This document shows, one piece after another, positions 32,388-42,360 of a stretch of DNA of 64,000 nucleotides (its first letter is position 1; each line of letters starts with the position of its first letter). The notes under the pieces were generated by a model, which searched no databases, was not told the DNA's origin, and was given only the letters and a program-made list of their open reading frames with translations. This DNA comes from Stramonita haemastoma (lineage: Eukaryota; Mollusca; Gastropoda; Neogastropoda; Muricidae), in contig CM060318.1 in assembly GCA_030674155.1 (NCBI GenBank), forward strand, positions 80,869,858-80,933,857, written 5' to 3'. The position numbers were made by a program, and so were the translations under genes.

Positions 32388-32463
32388 TTCATGATTTCAA
32401 TTTTGTATGTGGGAGAGGAGAGGATATCTGAAACAGACACTGCAAAACACGAAATTATGAAAA
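32388..32463 (+). repeat. Hairpin element H, copy 5
   Basis: 'cttcatgatttcaattttgt' and 'caaaacacgaaattatgaaa'. The same arm position carries G opposite T, which is a G-U pair in RNA. Confidence 0.8.
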
Positions 32464-32599
32464 ACGCAATGTATTACTCAATATGTTAATGCAGTGTTAT
32501 TCATGCTTAGGAACAGTTCCATGTTGATGCATACATGTTTAAATTTACAAAATAAATGCTGTCTTTCTAGGAAAACTGTGTGTGAGTGAGCGTGTACGT

Positions 32600-32665
32600 G
32601 TGTGTGTGTGTGTGTGCGCGCGCGCTTTGGCATACTACATCACTGAATTTAATCTATCTTCTGCC

Positions 32666-32710
<45 letters not shown>
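32600..32710. repeat. GT/GC and (TC)n microsatellites
   Basis: A GTGTGCGCGCG stretch at 32,600-32,626 and a (TC)n run at about 32,670-32,707. Confidence 0.93.
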
Positions 32711-32904
32711 CAGAAAATAACCAAAATCTCACCAAGCGACCATGGTATAGCTGAACTTTCGGTTTCAGTTAGGGTCCGTGTTTTATACTCTTACAACCAA
32801 ATAGTACAGACCCACCCACCCTCCCAACGACCACTCACCCACCAACTCCTGCTCCTGTCCAAAAAACAAGACTATCTCGACATTCAACACATCATGCGTG
32901 TATG

Positions 32905-33220
32905 GGGGATGGGATGGCCTAGTGGTCAGAACATTACGCTTGCAATTTGATGACCCGAGTTCGACTCCCGGTCGAGGGGATTTTTTCCCTGGATTTAACA
33001 TCAGTGCTGACTCCACTCTCCCCAAAAGTCGTTCCGATGAGACTCTAAACCGAGGCCCCATGTGCGAACGCACGCAGAACATCTTGCGCACTCGTTAAAT
33101 CCTGTTCCGCTTTTCGTAAGAGTAGGCCATCGTATGCCGGTGGGAACAGATGACTGCTTACAAACTGCATACACACGGGGACTAGATGAAAAACAAAACA
33201 CATCGGTGCTTATTCGATTA

Positions 33221-33222
<2 letters not shown>
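32905..33222 (+). mobile_element. tRNA-related SINE family A, full-length copy
   Basis: The head has an RNA polymerase III box A match TGGCCTAGTGG at 32,915-32,925 and a box B match AGTTCGACTCC at 32,958-32,968, about 40 bases apart as in tRNA-derived SINEs. The body runs 'taacatcagtgctgactcca', 'gagactctaaaccgaggccc', 'gcgaacgcacgcagaacatc', 'ttccgcttttcgtaagagta', 'ccggtgggaacagatgac', 'aactgcatacacacggggac', 'ggtgcttattcgattatc'. The 3' end passes into a long AT microsatellite, which may have grown from the SINE tail. Confidence 0.9.

Positions 33223-33223
<1 letters not shown>

Positions 33224-33271
<48 letters not shown>
33224..33271. repeat. (AT)n microsatellite at SINE 3' end
   Basis: An uninterrupted AT run starting right where the SINE A tail (TCGATATAAAA in other copies) is expected. 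Confidence 0.95.
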
Positions 33272-33274
<3 letters not shown>

Positions 33275-33279
33275 GTATC

Positions 33280-34040
33280 TCTTATAATTTGTTTCGGGTT
33301 TGAAGAGTATCTTTGTCAAATGACAAGGAATGGACAACCTGCATGCAGCCGCCCAACACAAAGATACCGGAACAGATATCGCTTAAAAAGTCTTCATCGT
33401 ACGCTCAGTATTCACCTCTCCCTCCGCCCACCCCAACGACCTTGGTCAAGGGACCGAGTGAATGACCCCTCCCTAATAAGAAAGCTTCTGTCCTTCATCA
33501 TATTAGTTGTTAATTAATGTATTTGCCCAGCTCCTTTCTTTCATAAATCTTCCTTAATGAATTCTTTTTATCTTTTATCTTCTGCTTAAATCTCCTATCG
33601 TGTCTTTCTCCTTTTGCTTCTCTCTTCATAATGACTCTATAATTCGATAAAAATGATAGGCGTGTGTGCCCGCGCGTGTGTCTATGATTGTGTGTGTGCA
33701 CGCACGGGTGTAGGGCGCGTGCACGCGTGTGTACGTGTGTGCCCGAGCGCAGGTGTGTGTGAGTGTGTGTACACGCGCAGGTGTATGCGAGTGTGTGTAA
33801 TTGTGGGTGTGGGTGTGCAGCTGTGCATGTATGTGTTGTGTGGGAATGCACACCCGCACGTGAATGCAAAGATATATCCTTCACTCTGTGTGAAGACAAA
33901 AATACGGTATTCTACGAGTAATTTTTGCCTTTTTGTTGTCTCTTTTTCTTTGTATGTCTGGATCCGAACGAAAAACGAATTCTAGGACGTATAAAGAAAA
34001 CAATGCAAGCTTACCAATACAAAAAATATATCGTTATATA
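33280..34040. other. No genes; imperfect GT/CG-rich tract at 33,655-33,860
   Basis: The middle part is a degenerate GTGTG/CGCG repeat giving long but meaningless frames on both strands. The rest has no recognised feature. Confidence 0.5.
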
Positions 34041-34047
34041 TTCAAGG

Positions 34048-34052
34048 ACACA

Positions 34053-34096
<44 letters not shown>

Positions 34097-34235
34097 TTAT
34101 GATACACGCACACCCTTCGGATGAGACTATAAACCGAGGTACCGCGTGTAAGTCGCGCAGAACATCTTGCATACACGTTAATAGCTGTTCAACCTTTCAG
34201 AAGAAGTTTGTGCCAGGGGGATCGGATGACAAAAT
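34048..34235 (+). mobile_element. (CA)n followed by a SINE A body fragment
   Basis: CA run 34,048-34,093, then SINE A from 'cttcggatgagactataaac' to 'ggatcggatgac', decayed. The tRNA head is missing and a CA tract stands in its place. Confidence 0.7.
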
Positions 34236-34735
34236 TCACAAAATCATGTTTCATTCGATTATTCATTTTGTTCATTATTCTTTCTTTTAGGTTGATTCTT
34301 TTGATCTGTCTTTACTCGACTTTTATAGTAAGGAAATTTCATAAGCCATTTTACATGACTCAAGGATTTGCCGGTCATCGAAAAATGGGGTACATTTGGT
34401 TTTTTGATGCCAAGGGACTGGCAGGCCTTACAGCCAATGATGCGGTGCTCAGTACCCTAGACATTATCTACTTGATGCTGCTTTGTTCACTCAAGCACGA
34501 AATGAGCTCTCAGGGAAAATCTATTACATAGTTTGATGAAAAAAAATGAGTATCAACATTGTTACGATATATCGTTCATGTGTCTGCTTCTTGTGTGTTT
34601 ATATGTTTTTGGGACAGAAAGCAGTTAGTTGGCTTTCATCTTGTATATTGATATTTCTTTTGGATCATCTCAGAATGCATTCACTGATTAAAAGCTGTCT
34701 TCTCCTCTCCCTCCTGTTTTTACGTAGAACCTCGC
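34236..34735. other. No recognised features; one 107-codon frame
   Basis: The plus frame 34,208-34,531 starts within SINE sequence and then reads hydrophobic sequence without recognisable domains. I see no evidence for a gene. Confidence 0.35.
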
Positions 34736-34770
34736 GCGCGCGCGTGTGTGCTCGCGCAGACACACACACA

Positions 34771-34806
<36 letters not shown>

Positions 34807-34977
34807 ACACACACACACACACTCACACACACAAGGTGGGAACGGACGACAAAATTTGCAGAACTGCATACACAAGGGGATGGATGTAAAAAGCATGAGT
34901 ACTTATTCCATTAACCTCGAAATAAAAAAAATGAAATAACACGCACGCACGTACGCAGTCACGCACACACACACACA

Positions 34978-35009
<32 letters not shown>

Positions 35010-35060
35010 CACACGGGTGCGCACACACAAAGGCACAGACACAAAATACGCGCGCGCGTG
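34735..35060 (+). repeat. CA microsatellites with an embedded SINE A 3' fragment
   Basis: CA tracts at about 34,758-34,832 and 34,955-35,008 flank 34,834-34,930. That segment is the 3' end of SINE A ('aaggtgggaacggacgac', 'agaactgcatacacaagggg', 'gcatgagtacttattccatt'). Confidence 0.8.
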
Positions 35061-35104
35061 CACGCACACTTATACATAGACGTAGGCACGCTCACAGGCA
35101 GGCC

Positions 35105-35520
35105 ATACAGTTTTCATTTCATTTCATACCACTTTAAATCAGAGAAGAATTCTTTGCATGAAATCTGTGCTGCTCTCCCCGGGAAGAGCGTGTCGACACA
35201 ATAGCAATGTCACACTTTTTTTTTCTGTTCCTGTCTGCAACTGTATTCATTTTGCTTCTATAACAGAGTGGCTTTTTTCTACAAAATTTTGCCAGGGACA
35301 ATTCTCTTTGTTACCGTAGGTTCTTTTATGCGCGCTAAATATTTATATGCTACACATGGGGCCTCGGTTTATCGTCTCACCAAAGGAAAGCACCCAGACC
35401 ACCACTCATGGTCTGATGGATGGGGGAAAAGTTTCGGATCCAAACGGGGATCAAACCACGCACACTTCCGACCCGAACTTTTCGCTTTCAGGCAGGTCCG
35501 TTACCTCTAGACCACCGATC
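35105..35520 (-). mobile_element. SINE family B, full-length copy with tRNA-like head
   Basis: On the minus strand the head reads 'agatcggtggtctagaggta' (box A-like) and 'gtggtttgatccccg' (box B-like), then 'ccatgagtggtggtctgggt', 'gacgataaaccgaggcccca', 'gaacctacggtaacaaagag', 'gccactctgttatagaag', 'gggagagcagcacagatttc' and an AAATGAAATGAA end. Lengths and order match the truncated copies at 2.45 and 41.1 kb. The middle shares the 'aaaccgaggcccc' motif with SINE A, so the two families may be related. Plus-strand frames here are antisense SINE. Confidence 0.85.
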
Positions 35521-35544
35521 TACATATCCACACACATACGTGCA

Positions 35545-35608
35545 CGCATGCAACCTGTACATACGCTCGCAAACACGCACACGCACGCACACACGCACAC
35601 ACACACAC

Positions 35609-35655
<47 letters not shown>

Positions 35656-35760
35656 CCAGCCCTCCCCTACATTTCACCCTCGCGCCCCCGCCCCCCCCCC
35701 CCTCGTCTCTCTCTTTCTCTGTGCCTCTGTCTCTCTGTCTCTGTCCCTCTCTCACACACA
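35545..35760. repeat. CA microsatellite, C-run and CT/GTCTCT tract
   Basis: CA units to about 35,652, a C-run at 35,684-35,702, and CTCTGTCTCT to 35,750. Confidence 0.92.
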
Positions 35761-35959
35761 CATCAGAGTGGTGCCAAACATAAATATGCATCACGACAGA
35801 CAAAAAGATCACATGCACAAGCCCATCTGCAAATTGTAAAGGACGGTCATTTTCAAGAGCAGACTGGGTGACAGAAAAGAGCCGGCCCACGTCAATCACT
35901 GACACCCCAACTCCCCACTGGCCAATTCCTCTGCACAGCGCAGCGCTAAATCACTAGCG

Positions 35960-36382
35960 GCCTGGCTTGGCTGTTTCTGCTTCTGCTGCTGTTGTGGCTG
36001 CTGCTTCTGTTTCTGCTGTTGCTGCTGATGCTGCCGTTGCTGCTGTGTTTTTGCTGCGGCTGTTGCTTCTACTGCTGGTGCTTCTACTGCTGTTGATGTT
36101 TCTGCTGCTGCTTCTGTTTTTACTGTTGCTTCTACTAATGTTGATGTTGTTGCTGTTGCTTCTGTTTCTACTGCTGTTGCTCCTGCTGCTGCTGCTTCTG
36201 ATTTTGCTGATGCTGTTGCTTCTAATGCTGTTGATGTTGCTCTGTTTCTGCTGTTGCTTCTGCTGCTGTTGCTTCTGTTTCTACTGCTGCTGTTTCTGCG
36301 GTTGCCGTTGCTTCTGTTTCTGCTGTTTCTTCTCTGCTGCTGCTGTTGCTTCTACTGCTGTTGGTGCTGTTGGTTCTCTCTT
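35960..36382. repeat. CTG/TTG/TTC-rich irregular trinucleotide minisatellite
   Basis: About 420 bases of CTGCTGTTGCTTCTACTGCTG-type sequence, a mosaic of CTG, TTG, TTC and TAC triplets. It is the reverse-complement type of the 29-bp minisatellite at 43.7-44.2 kb (CAGCAGCAACAGAAGCAGTA). Open frames give poly-Leu, poly-Cys or poly-Ala and are not credible proteins. Confidence 0.9.
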
Positions 36383-36384
36383 GT

Positions 36385-36610
36385 TCTTTATTTTCTTGTT
36401 ACCACTTCTTTTTATATTTTCTGCCTTCTTGGTCCATTCTCTCGCCTATTCTCCAGAAAGACTTGAAACATACCAGTTCTCTCCCATACCGAAATCGTAT
36501 GTGCTGGGTCTGACTAGTCAGGCGCTTAACGGCAGCGCAACGCATTGTCGCTAATATGACAGACAACAATAGTTGCTGTCTGAGCGTTCAACGAAGAAGA
36601 AATCAAATTA
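36385..36610 (+). repeat. Low-copy repeat J, copy 1, with acceptor-like motif
   Basis: Pairs with 55,130-55,345 over about 200 bp: 'ctccagaaagacttgaaa', 'gggtctgactagtcaggcgc', 'cagcgcaacgcattgtcgct', 'atatgacagacaacaatagt', 'gttcaacgaagaag'. Both copies have a long pyrimidine tract ending in CAG followed by AAAGACTTGAAA. The frame from there reads KDLKHTSSLPYRNRMCWV then stop, and in the other copy KDLKDNNYLPCCSRVRRV then stop. Confidence 0.7.
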
Positions 36611-36732
36611 AGTGATCTTTCATATCATTTTTTTTCTTGATTTTTTATATATAAACTTGTAAAGTTTATTCTTCTTTCTTACGCTAATATATGATACAGC
36701 AGTCATCCTTTGGTTACTACTGTCTTACTCCA

Positions 36733-36975
36733 GAAAGACCTGACAGGCAACAAAGAGGACGACACAGAAATGAAAGTGAAGTGCAGTTGAGGAATATTTT
36801 CTTTTTGCTCTCATTATCTTGACACAAGCGTTTTATCCTATGCTGTGTTTAAAAAAAAATCTTTGATTTTTGTGATTGCTTCCTTCGCTTTTCTTTGTTT
36901 CCACACATTTGATCGATCATAAGTGATTTTATGGACAATTTATCATGAAAAACAACAGCGGATATTGCTCATAAA
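36733..36975 (+). other. Exon-like end: acceptor, short frame, stop, AATAAA (speculative)
   Basis: A pyrimidine tract ending 'cttactccag' precedes KDLTGNKEDDTEMKVKCS and a stop at about 36,789. An AATAAA lies near 36,966-36,975. The KDL start is shared with repeat J at 36,453 and 55,199. The similarity beyond the first five codons is weak. It could be a relic terminal exon or chance. Confidence 0.2.
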
Positions 36976-37249
36976 TAAAATACAAGATGACCATGTTGAA
37001 AATTAGTTAACGAATGCGTTAGCTATACAGCCAACGATTCATGAAACGGGTTGGTCTACGTACTGCCATAACAGCCTAAATACACTTCAACATTTCTTTT
37101 TCTTGTCAAGTCAAAAACGCTTTAATCGTCCCATGTAGGCAATTACAATACTGACCGGCATATCGATACGAATCTTAATCTCAAAAGGCACAAGAAGCTA
37201 CTTTCATATTTGTTCAAACATTCTAAGGTAACTTCAAATAAAAATATCA

Positions 37250-37290
37250 CAAACTGCACGCACGCACACACACACGCACGCACGATAGCC
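37250..37290. repeat. Short CACG-rich tract
   Basis: ACGCACGCACACACACACGCACGCACG-type sequence. Confidence 0.85.
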
Positions 37291-37390
37291 TTGACCTTGA
37301 TCAAGATGATGAAACAAAACATGATGTGTGTAGGCTCAACCAGACGATAGAAAAGCGAACAGAAGATGAAGTAGTCTTGAGGGAGACAAG

Positions 37391-37392
<2 letters not shown>

Positions 37393-37435
<43 letters not shown>

Positions 37436-37597
37436 AAGATGACATGAGGGGGTGGGGGGAGGGAGGGGAGGTGGAAGAGGGGAGAATGCGTGGGAGGCAG
37501 GAAGATGAAGACCCTGTGCTCTTACTGTGATGGGCCGATAAAAATGCATGAGATCAACTTGAAGAAGAATGATCAATTTAATCTTTTCATCACAGCG

Positions 37598-37677
<80 letters not shown>

Positions 37678-37735
37678 AGTGAGCTGTATATATGCATGTG
37701 AGTGTGTGCGTGCGTGTGCGTGTGTGTGTGTGTGT
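37393..37735. repeat. Paired GT microsatellites
   Basis: (GT)n at 37,393-37,433 and a pure (GT) run of about 76 bases at 37,600-37,676, then imperfect GTGC to 37,735. Between them is non-repetitive sequence with a phrase ('aggaagatgaagacc') that recurs at 38,289. Confidence 0.95.
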
Positions 37736-37739
37736 GGTG

Positions 37740-38800
37740 ATGGTGGGTGTGAATTCTTTTGCTTTATGAAAGGACACCAGCATCTTGAATAGACTCTGAT
37801 ATTTTATTGGAAAGAAACTAAAAGACAGAAAACAAAGCTTTAAAGCTACACTTGAAGTGAAGCCTTAGAAGTGGATTCTTTACAAGCTTTTGATACAGAG
37901 TTTACGAGGAAATTATCGACATTTTTTATATATCTAAAATACATCTTATAGACTCACAATAGTTAAACAGTGTAAGGACGCCAAGAAGTACCATAAAAAT
38001 ATATACAGCACAAGACTAAGCTCAATTTTCACATCAGAACTTTTAGGACCCTTTTGTGTAGCTTTAAAAAGACCTTTAGACCTAACTGGTGATAGTAACA
38101 ATAGTGTGGCAAACAGCTAGATAAAAGATCAAATTTAATCCCAGTCTTATAATCTACAAGACTTGGGCTACGTGACCTTTACTAAACAACACGGTGATTT
38201 AATCACCGGTAAAAGGTTAACCGTGATAGAAGCATATAGTTTAAACCCGATAGCGTCACGTTTAAAAGCTGAAGATTGGAGGGCACAGGAAGATGAAGAC
38301 CTTGTGTCTTTGACAGTGATGGAAAGAGGCCCTGGAAAAGTGGCCATTGAGCGATCTTCATCATCCCCAATGATTGCCTACCGCTTTGTGATCTTTCGGT
38401 GCCAATGATCTCATGCTTGTGTCTATGATAAGCAAGCTTCTTCCTGGTCGATAGTTGTGATGCATCACACTTAGGGCAGCAGTCTTCTCTCTCTCTGTCT
38501 CTATCTCTGTCTCTCTCGCTCTCTTCCCCCCTCTCTTCTGCTCTCTTTATCTCCATGTCTCTGTCTCTGTGCTACCATCATGCTGCTGTCAAACACGGAG
38601 GTAAACAACTGCCGTGATGATAGTGACAATCACAATATATGGAATTTATAGAGCTAGCTAGGTCAAAACAAGCATAAACAAACAGCCAGAACCTTAGAAC
38701 AAACGCAAGAACAAGAAAACTTTCTACACCTGCAAGACCAACACCTACGAGTGATAGAAGCAGCGGCAACCAAAACAAAAACAAAAAACCCCAAAGCGAT
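37740..38800. other. No genes recognised; CT tract near 38,485-38,560
   Basis: Contains 'cacaggaagatgaagacctt' at 38,285, echoing 37,500. The rest shows no supported feature. Confidence 0.4.
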
Positions 38801-38805
38801 GGATT

Positions 38806-38944
38806 CGCAATATTCCAAGAGACACTAATTCAATCGCACAGCCCGCTATTAGGTTTGTCCTTTCTTTTTAGCACCCTGCAATCAGATCAGTGCTATAAAG
38901 CTAATTTCCCTGGCTATTTTCAGATCGTTGATCTGGGACATCTA
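38806..38944 (+). repeat. Dispersed element G, copy 1
   Basis: 'atattccaagagacactaat', 'cctttctttttagcaccctg', 'caatcagatcagtgc', 'aagctaatttccctggctat', 'agatcgttgatctgggacat'. The core looks like a 3' splice site, with a pyrimidine tract before TAG. Three other copies follow within 3 kb, all in the same orientation. Confidence 0.85.
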
Positions 38945-39446
38945 ATAATGTTCACACGAGTGCACTTCTCAAGGGTTGGTTTTTTTGGGCGTTGTAAAAT
39001 AATCGGAGATGTTTGTGAGTAGAAGGAGAACCTCGGTGTGCTTTCATGACTGCTTTTTTTTTCATCTCTCTTGGTGTTCGTGTTTTTGGTTTTTTGTGTC
39101 AGTCTTTCTTTGTCTATCGATGTTTGTATGCTTCTGTTCTGTCTTTTCTGTCTTCTCTGTCTCTCTGTGTGTCTCTCTCTCTCTCTGTATGTATTCACAA
39201 ACGTATGAATGAGTCCTTGGATATACATGCATGTGTGCATATGCGTGCTGTCATATATATGTATACGCGTGTGGGTATGCATGCGTGTGCGCGCATATGT
39301 TAATGTGTGTATGCACGTATAAATACCAACGCATCCATAAAACGTAAAACGTGCAACTACCTCATAACAGAGGCACGGAAATTTTCATAATGTTTACATC
39401 ATCTGAACAAGCAAAACCCCTTAACTGGTTTATAAAACCAATAAAC

Positions 39447-39597
39447 ATGCAAAGAAAGAAACTAAAAGCTTTCATACCCCAACAACAGGCAACTTTACAA
39501 AGAAGCAAATAAATGCAAACAAGCAAGCAAAGAAAGAAACTAAAAGCTTTTATACCCAACACTAGGCAGCTTTACAAAGAAGCAAACAAATGAAGAA
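39447..39597. repeat. 78-bp direct tandem duplication
   Basis: Units beginning 'aaagaaagaaactaaaagct' at 39,451 and 39,529. Both continue 'ttyatacccyaac...aggca(a/g)ctttacaaagaagcaaa'. Confidence 0.92.
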
Positions 39598-39790
39598 AAC
39601 CCCTGACAGCACTGCACGAAGATCACCAGCAGCGCAGACGACAGAGGTCGCAGCCAAAAGTGCCGGACATGACAATACTCTTGAAAGCCTGACTCCACTG
39701 CACAGCCCTCTGTTTCTCTTCTCTACTCAGCCCTGTAGGAAAGAAATGAACAAGAAGCCTCCCCGACTCTTACACCACAGGCATCTGTAA
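39590..39790 (+). other. Open frame with an internal acceptor-like site (unrecognised)
   Basis: A 66-codon frame of more balanced composition (TARRSPAAQTTEVAAKSAGH) runs through a strong pyrimidine tract ending 'cttctctactcag' at about 39,738. It ends PCRKEMNKKPPRLLHHRHL and stop. A decayed relative of the last part ('aatgaacaagaaacctc', 'gaagaagccgaagc') lies at 41,440-41,515 upstream of another element G copy. Thus this belongs to the repeated unit. Not recognised as a protein. Confidence 0.25.
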
Positions 39791-39830
39791 TGAAAGAAGC
39801 CGTAGCCTCCCTCCAACATGTCGATGTTCA

Positions 39831-39962
39831 TCATATTCCAGAGAGCTTGATTCAATTACACAGCACTCTAATACGTTTGTTCTTTCTTTTTAGCACCCTG
39901 CAATCAGATTAGAGCTGATAAGCTAATTTCCTTGGGTATTTCTAGAGCGCTGATCTGTGAAA
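39831..39962 (+). repeat. Dispersed element G, copy 2
   Basis: 'atattccagagagcttgatt', 'tctttctttttagcaccctg', 'caatcagattagagctgata', 'gagcgctgatctgtgaaatg'. It abuts a non-LTR fragment on its right. Confidence 0.85.
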
Positions 39963-40160
39963 TGTTGACCATCACAGCAGACATTGAAAGAAGAATACAG
40001 GTAATGGAGATGGGATGCTTTCGCAAACATCCTCGTGTCTCATATAGGGATTACATCACTAATGAGGAAGTGAAAACCAGAATTTAAAAAAAACCGCCTT
40101 TGGACCATATGAAGAGCTGACTTCAGTGAAAAAACGCAAGCTGAAGTAGTACAGCACGTC
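39961..40160 (+). pseudogene. Non-LTR retrotransposon ORF2 fragment downstream of the RT domain
   Basis: The plus frame reads LTITADIERRIQVMEMGCF then RKHPRVSYRDYITNEEVKTR and stop at about 40,087. Shifted one base it continues FGPYEELTSVKKRKLK. The order 'adlekRIqamEmrc.R.ll.iSY.d..TNeeVr.ri' then 'iGpyedLl..vKkRKL.W' is the conserved segment after the reverse transcriptase in a large class of animal non-LTR elements. There is one frameshift and the piece is only about 65 residues, so it is a dead fragment. Confidence 0.75.
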
Positions 40161-40196
40161 ACAGCACAGCAATTTCGGCTAACATCGACACTTAGC

Positions 40197-40490
40197 AGGT
40201 AAAGGGTAAAGGTGTCCTATAACCTATGTTGTCGTAGGGGAGCGAGGCATCAAAGACCTCAGCTTCTATAGGCACCAGCTTATTGAGGGCGGCGCCCATC
40301 TTTTCTCTCTCGCTGATTTTACCTTCCCTAATCCTAAAGAGGGCAGGTACCCATTTACAGCTGAATGAACTGAGGGACTGTACTGTAACCCAGGCGTGCA
40401 AACAGTCACCCATCGGATTGGTAACCACGCTCACTGCTGCTGAACCTTAGCTTGGGGAATGCTCTGACCACTGAGCTATCCCGTCCCCTA
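40197..40490 (-). mobile_element. tRNA-related SINE family C, full-length copy
   Basis: On the minus strand it starts 'ggggacgggatagctcagtg' 'gtcagagcattcc', a clear box A (tagctcagtgg) with tRNA-like start, and has a degenerate box B (gtggttaccaatccg). The body includes 'gtgactgtttgcacgcctgg', 'ggtacctgccctc', 'gggcgccgccctcaat', 'gctgaggtctttgatgcc' and 'tcgctcccctacgacaacat', ending in 'ttatagga'/'cctttacc'. Related copies: 60,345-60,575 (+) and 62,848-63,010 (-). Confidence 0.85.
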
Positions 40491-40522
40491 ACCATCTCCA
40501 AACCAAAATATCTGCAATGATT

Positions 40523-40722
40523 CACAATGTTCCAGAATGACAAATTCAAAGGCACAGCGCTCTTTTTGGGGGCTGATCATCTCTTTTCTTCTTTATTAGC
40601 ACTTATTTTGCTGATAATTTCTTTTTCGTTTTTAGCAGCCGGCCCTCAGACTAGCATTGATAAAACTAATTGCTCTGGTCTATGTTTAGATTGATGATCT
40701 GAGACATGCAGTGTCATTATCC
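40523..40722 (+). repeat. Dispersed element G, copy 3 (most diverged)
   Basis: 'caatgttccagaatgacaaa', 'cttttcttctttattagcac', 'cagccggccctcagactagc', 'gataaaactaattgctctgg', 'gattgatgatctgagacatg'. Followed by 'actggataaagctcttta', which copy 4 also has. Confidence 0.7.
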
Positions 40723-40929
40723 AAGCATGCCCACTGGATAAAGCTCTTTACTTAAGCACCGTAAATCAGGCATTGCTGGCTATATGTGGAACTAACACGT
40801 CTGGATTTTTTTTAGGTGTATGCTTCTCTTTATGTTCCTGCATCTGGCTTGTCTTATTCTTACCTATCCTTTTTGGGGGCTTGTTTTTTGTGTGTTTTAC
40901 GCAGACATATATTATATGCCTGCATGCAC

Positions 40930-41090
40930 ATAGACATACAGAAATAGATGTACATGCAGACGCAGACACGCGCACACAAACATGACACACACACACGCGC
41001 GCGCGCGCACGCACGCATAATACACTCACACACATACACACCACCTCACACACACACCCCACCACCACCACCCACCCACCACCACCACTA
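40930..41090. repeat. CA/CG and CACCAC-rich simple tract
   Basis: CACACA, CGCGCGCG and CCACCACCA blocks in succession. Confidence 0.9.
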
Positions 41091-41093
41091 TAA

Positions 41094-41352
41094 TCTTTCA
41101 GATGAAACAATAAACCGAGGTACGTATGCAACACGCATTCAGCACGTTAAATAACCCACGGCAACAAGAGAGTTGTCTCTAGGAAAATTCTAAAAAAAGC
41201 CACTCTGAAAGGAAAACAAACAGGCTACACATGCAGAGAGGAAAAGAAACAAAATAATGGATGGCTCTGCTCTAGCAGTGACGCGCTCTCCCAGGGGGCA
41301 GCAGCCCGAATTTCACACAGAGAATTCTACCATGACTTAAAAGTGGTGTACA
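41094..41352 (+). mobile_element. SINE family B, 5'-truncated copy
   Basis: 'acccacggcaacaagagagt', 'aaaaaagccactctgaaagg', 'gtgacgcgctctcccagggg', 'cagcccgaatttcacacaga', then an A/CCA-rich end. Shorter than the copy at 2.45 kb and begins at the 'gataaaccgagg' region. Confidence 0.8.
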
Positions 41353-41576
41353 ATACCACCACTACCTCACACCATCACCACCACTCCTACCACCACAACT
41401 ACCAACAGTGAACAGTATGAAACCTAAAGAAATATAATGAACAAGAAACCTCACAACCTTTTTTTCACCACCACAACCACCATCACTACCACCTGCAGTG
41501 GAAGAAGCCGAAGCTAGCAAACCCCCAACACTCCCGCCCCCTGCCTCCCCCTAAAAAAGTCCGAAAAAAGGTGCCA

Positions 41577-41738
41577 GAATTGATAATATTCCAGAGAGCC
41601 CTGATTCAATTGCACAGCACTCTATTGCATTTTGTGCTTTCTTTTCTTTTCGTTCTCTTAGCGCCTTGCTGCAATCAGATTTCAGCTGATAAAGCTAATT
41701 TCCCTGGCCGGCTATTTTCAGATCATTGATCTGACAAG
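41577..41738 (+). repeat. Dispersed element G, copy 4
   Basis: 'ataatattccagagagccct', 'ttttcgttctcttagcgcct', 'gcaatcagatttcagctgat', 'aaagctaatttccctggccg', 'agatcattgatctgacaagt'. Confidence 0.85.
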
Positions 41739-41894
41739 TCCTATGTGTATGCCAAAAAAGAGTGTGTCGCTGGATAAAAAAAGCTGTTTATTTTATTTTT
41801 GGTTTTCGCGCATGTTGCTATGTATAGATTTCAATTTTTGTTAATCTCTGTATGTTGATTTATGTGTTTTTGAGTCTAGTTTTTTTCTGTCTTT

Positions 41895-42097
<203 letters not shown>

Positions 42098-42249
42098 TAC
42101 TTTGTTGGTTTTGCGTCAATTCGAAAAGACTTGTCATCCAGAACATTTGGCAGTTGGGTGTGTCATGGGTTTGTCCAAAAATCCCCACACACATGCATAA
42201 TCTCATACATACACATACAGATATATTTCAAGAATGTGTGTGATGATGC

Positions 42250-42310
42250 ATAGATATACACACATACACACACGCGCACACACATACACACACACACACA
42301 CAACACACAC

Positions 42311-42360
<50 letters not shown>

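Noticed and set aside
32905..32975. tRNA gene
   Set aside because: Boxes A and B are present, but no acceptor stem or proper anticodon arm forms, and the sequence continues into the SINE A body.
35967..36554. 195-codon plus-strand frame with many leucines, membrane-protein-like
   Set aside because: Hydrophobicity comes from CTG/TTG/CTT triplet repeats. The part after the repeat belongs to repeat J.
40440..40490. tRNA gene on the minus strand
   Set aside because: Only the 5' part and box A are good; box B is degenerate and the sequence continues as SINE C.
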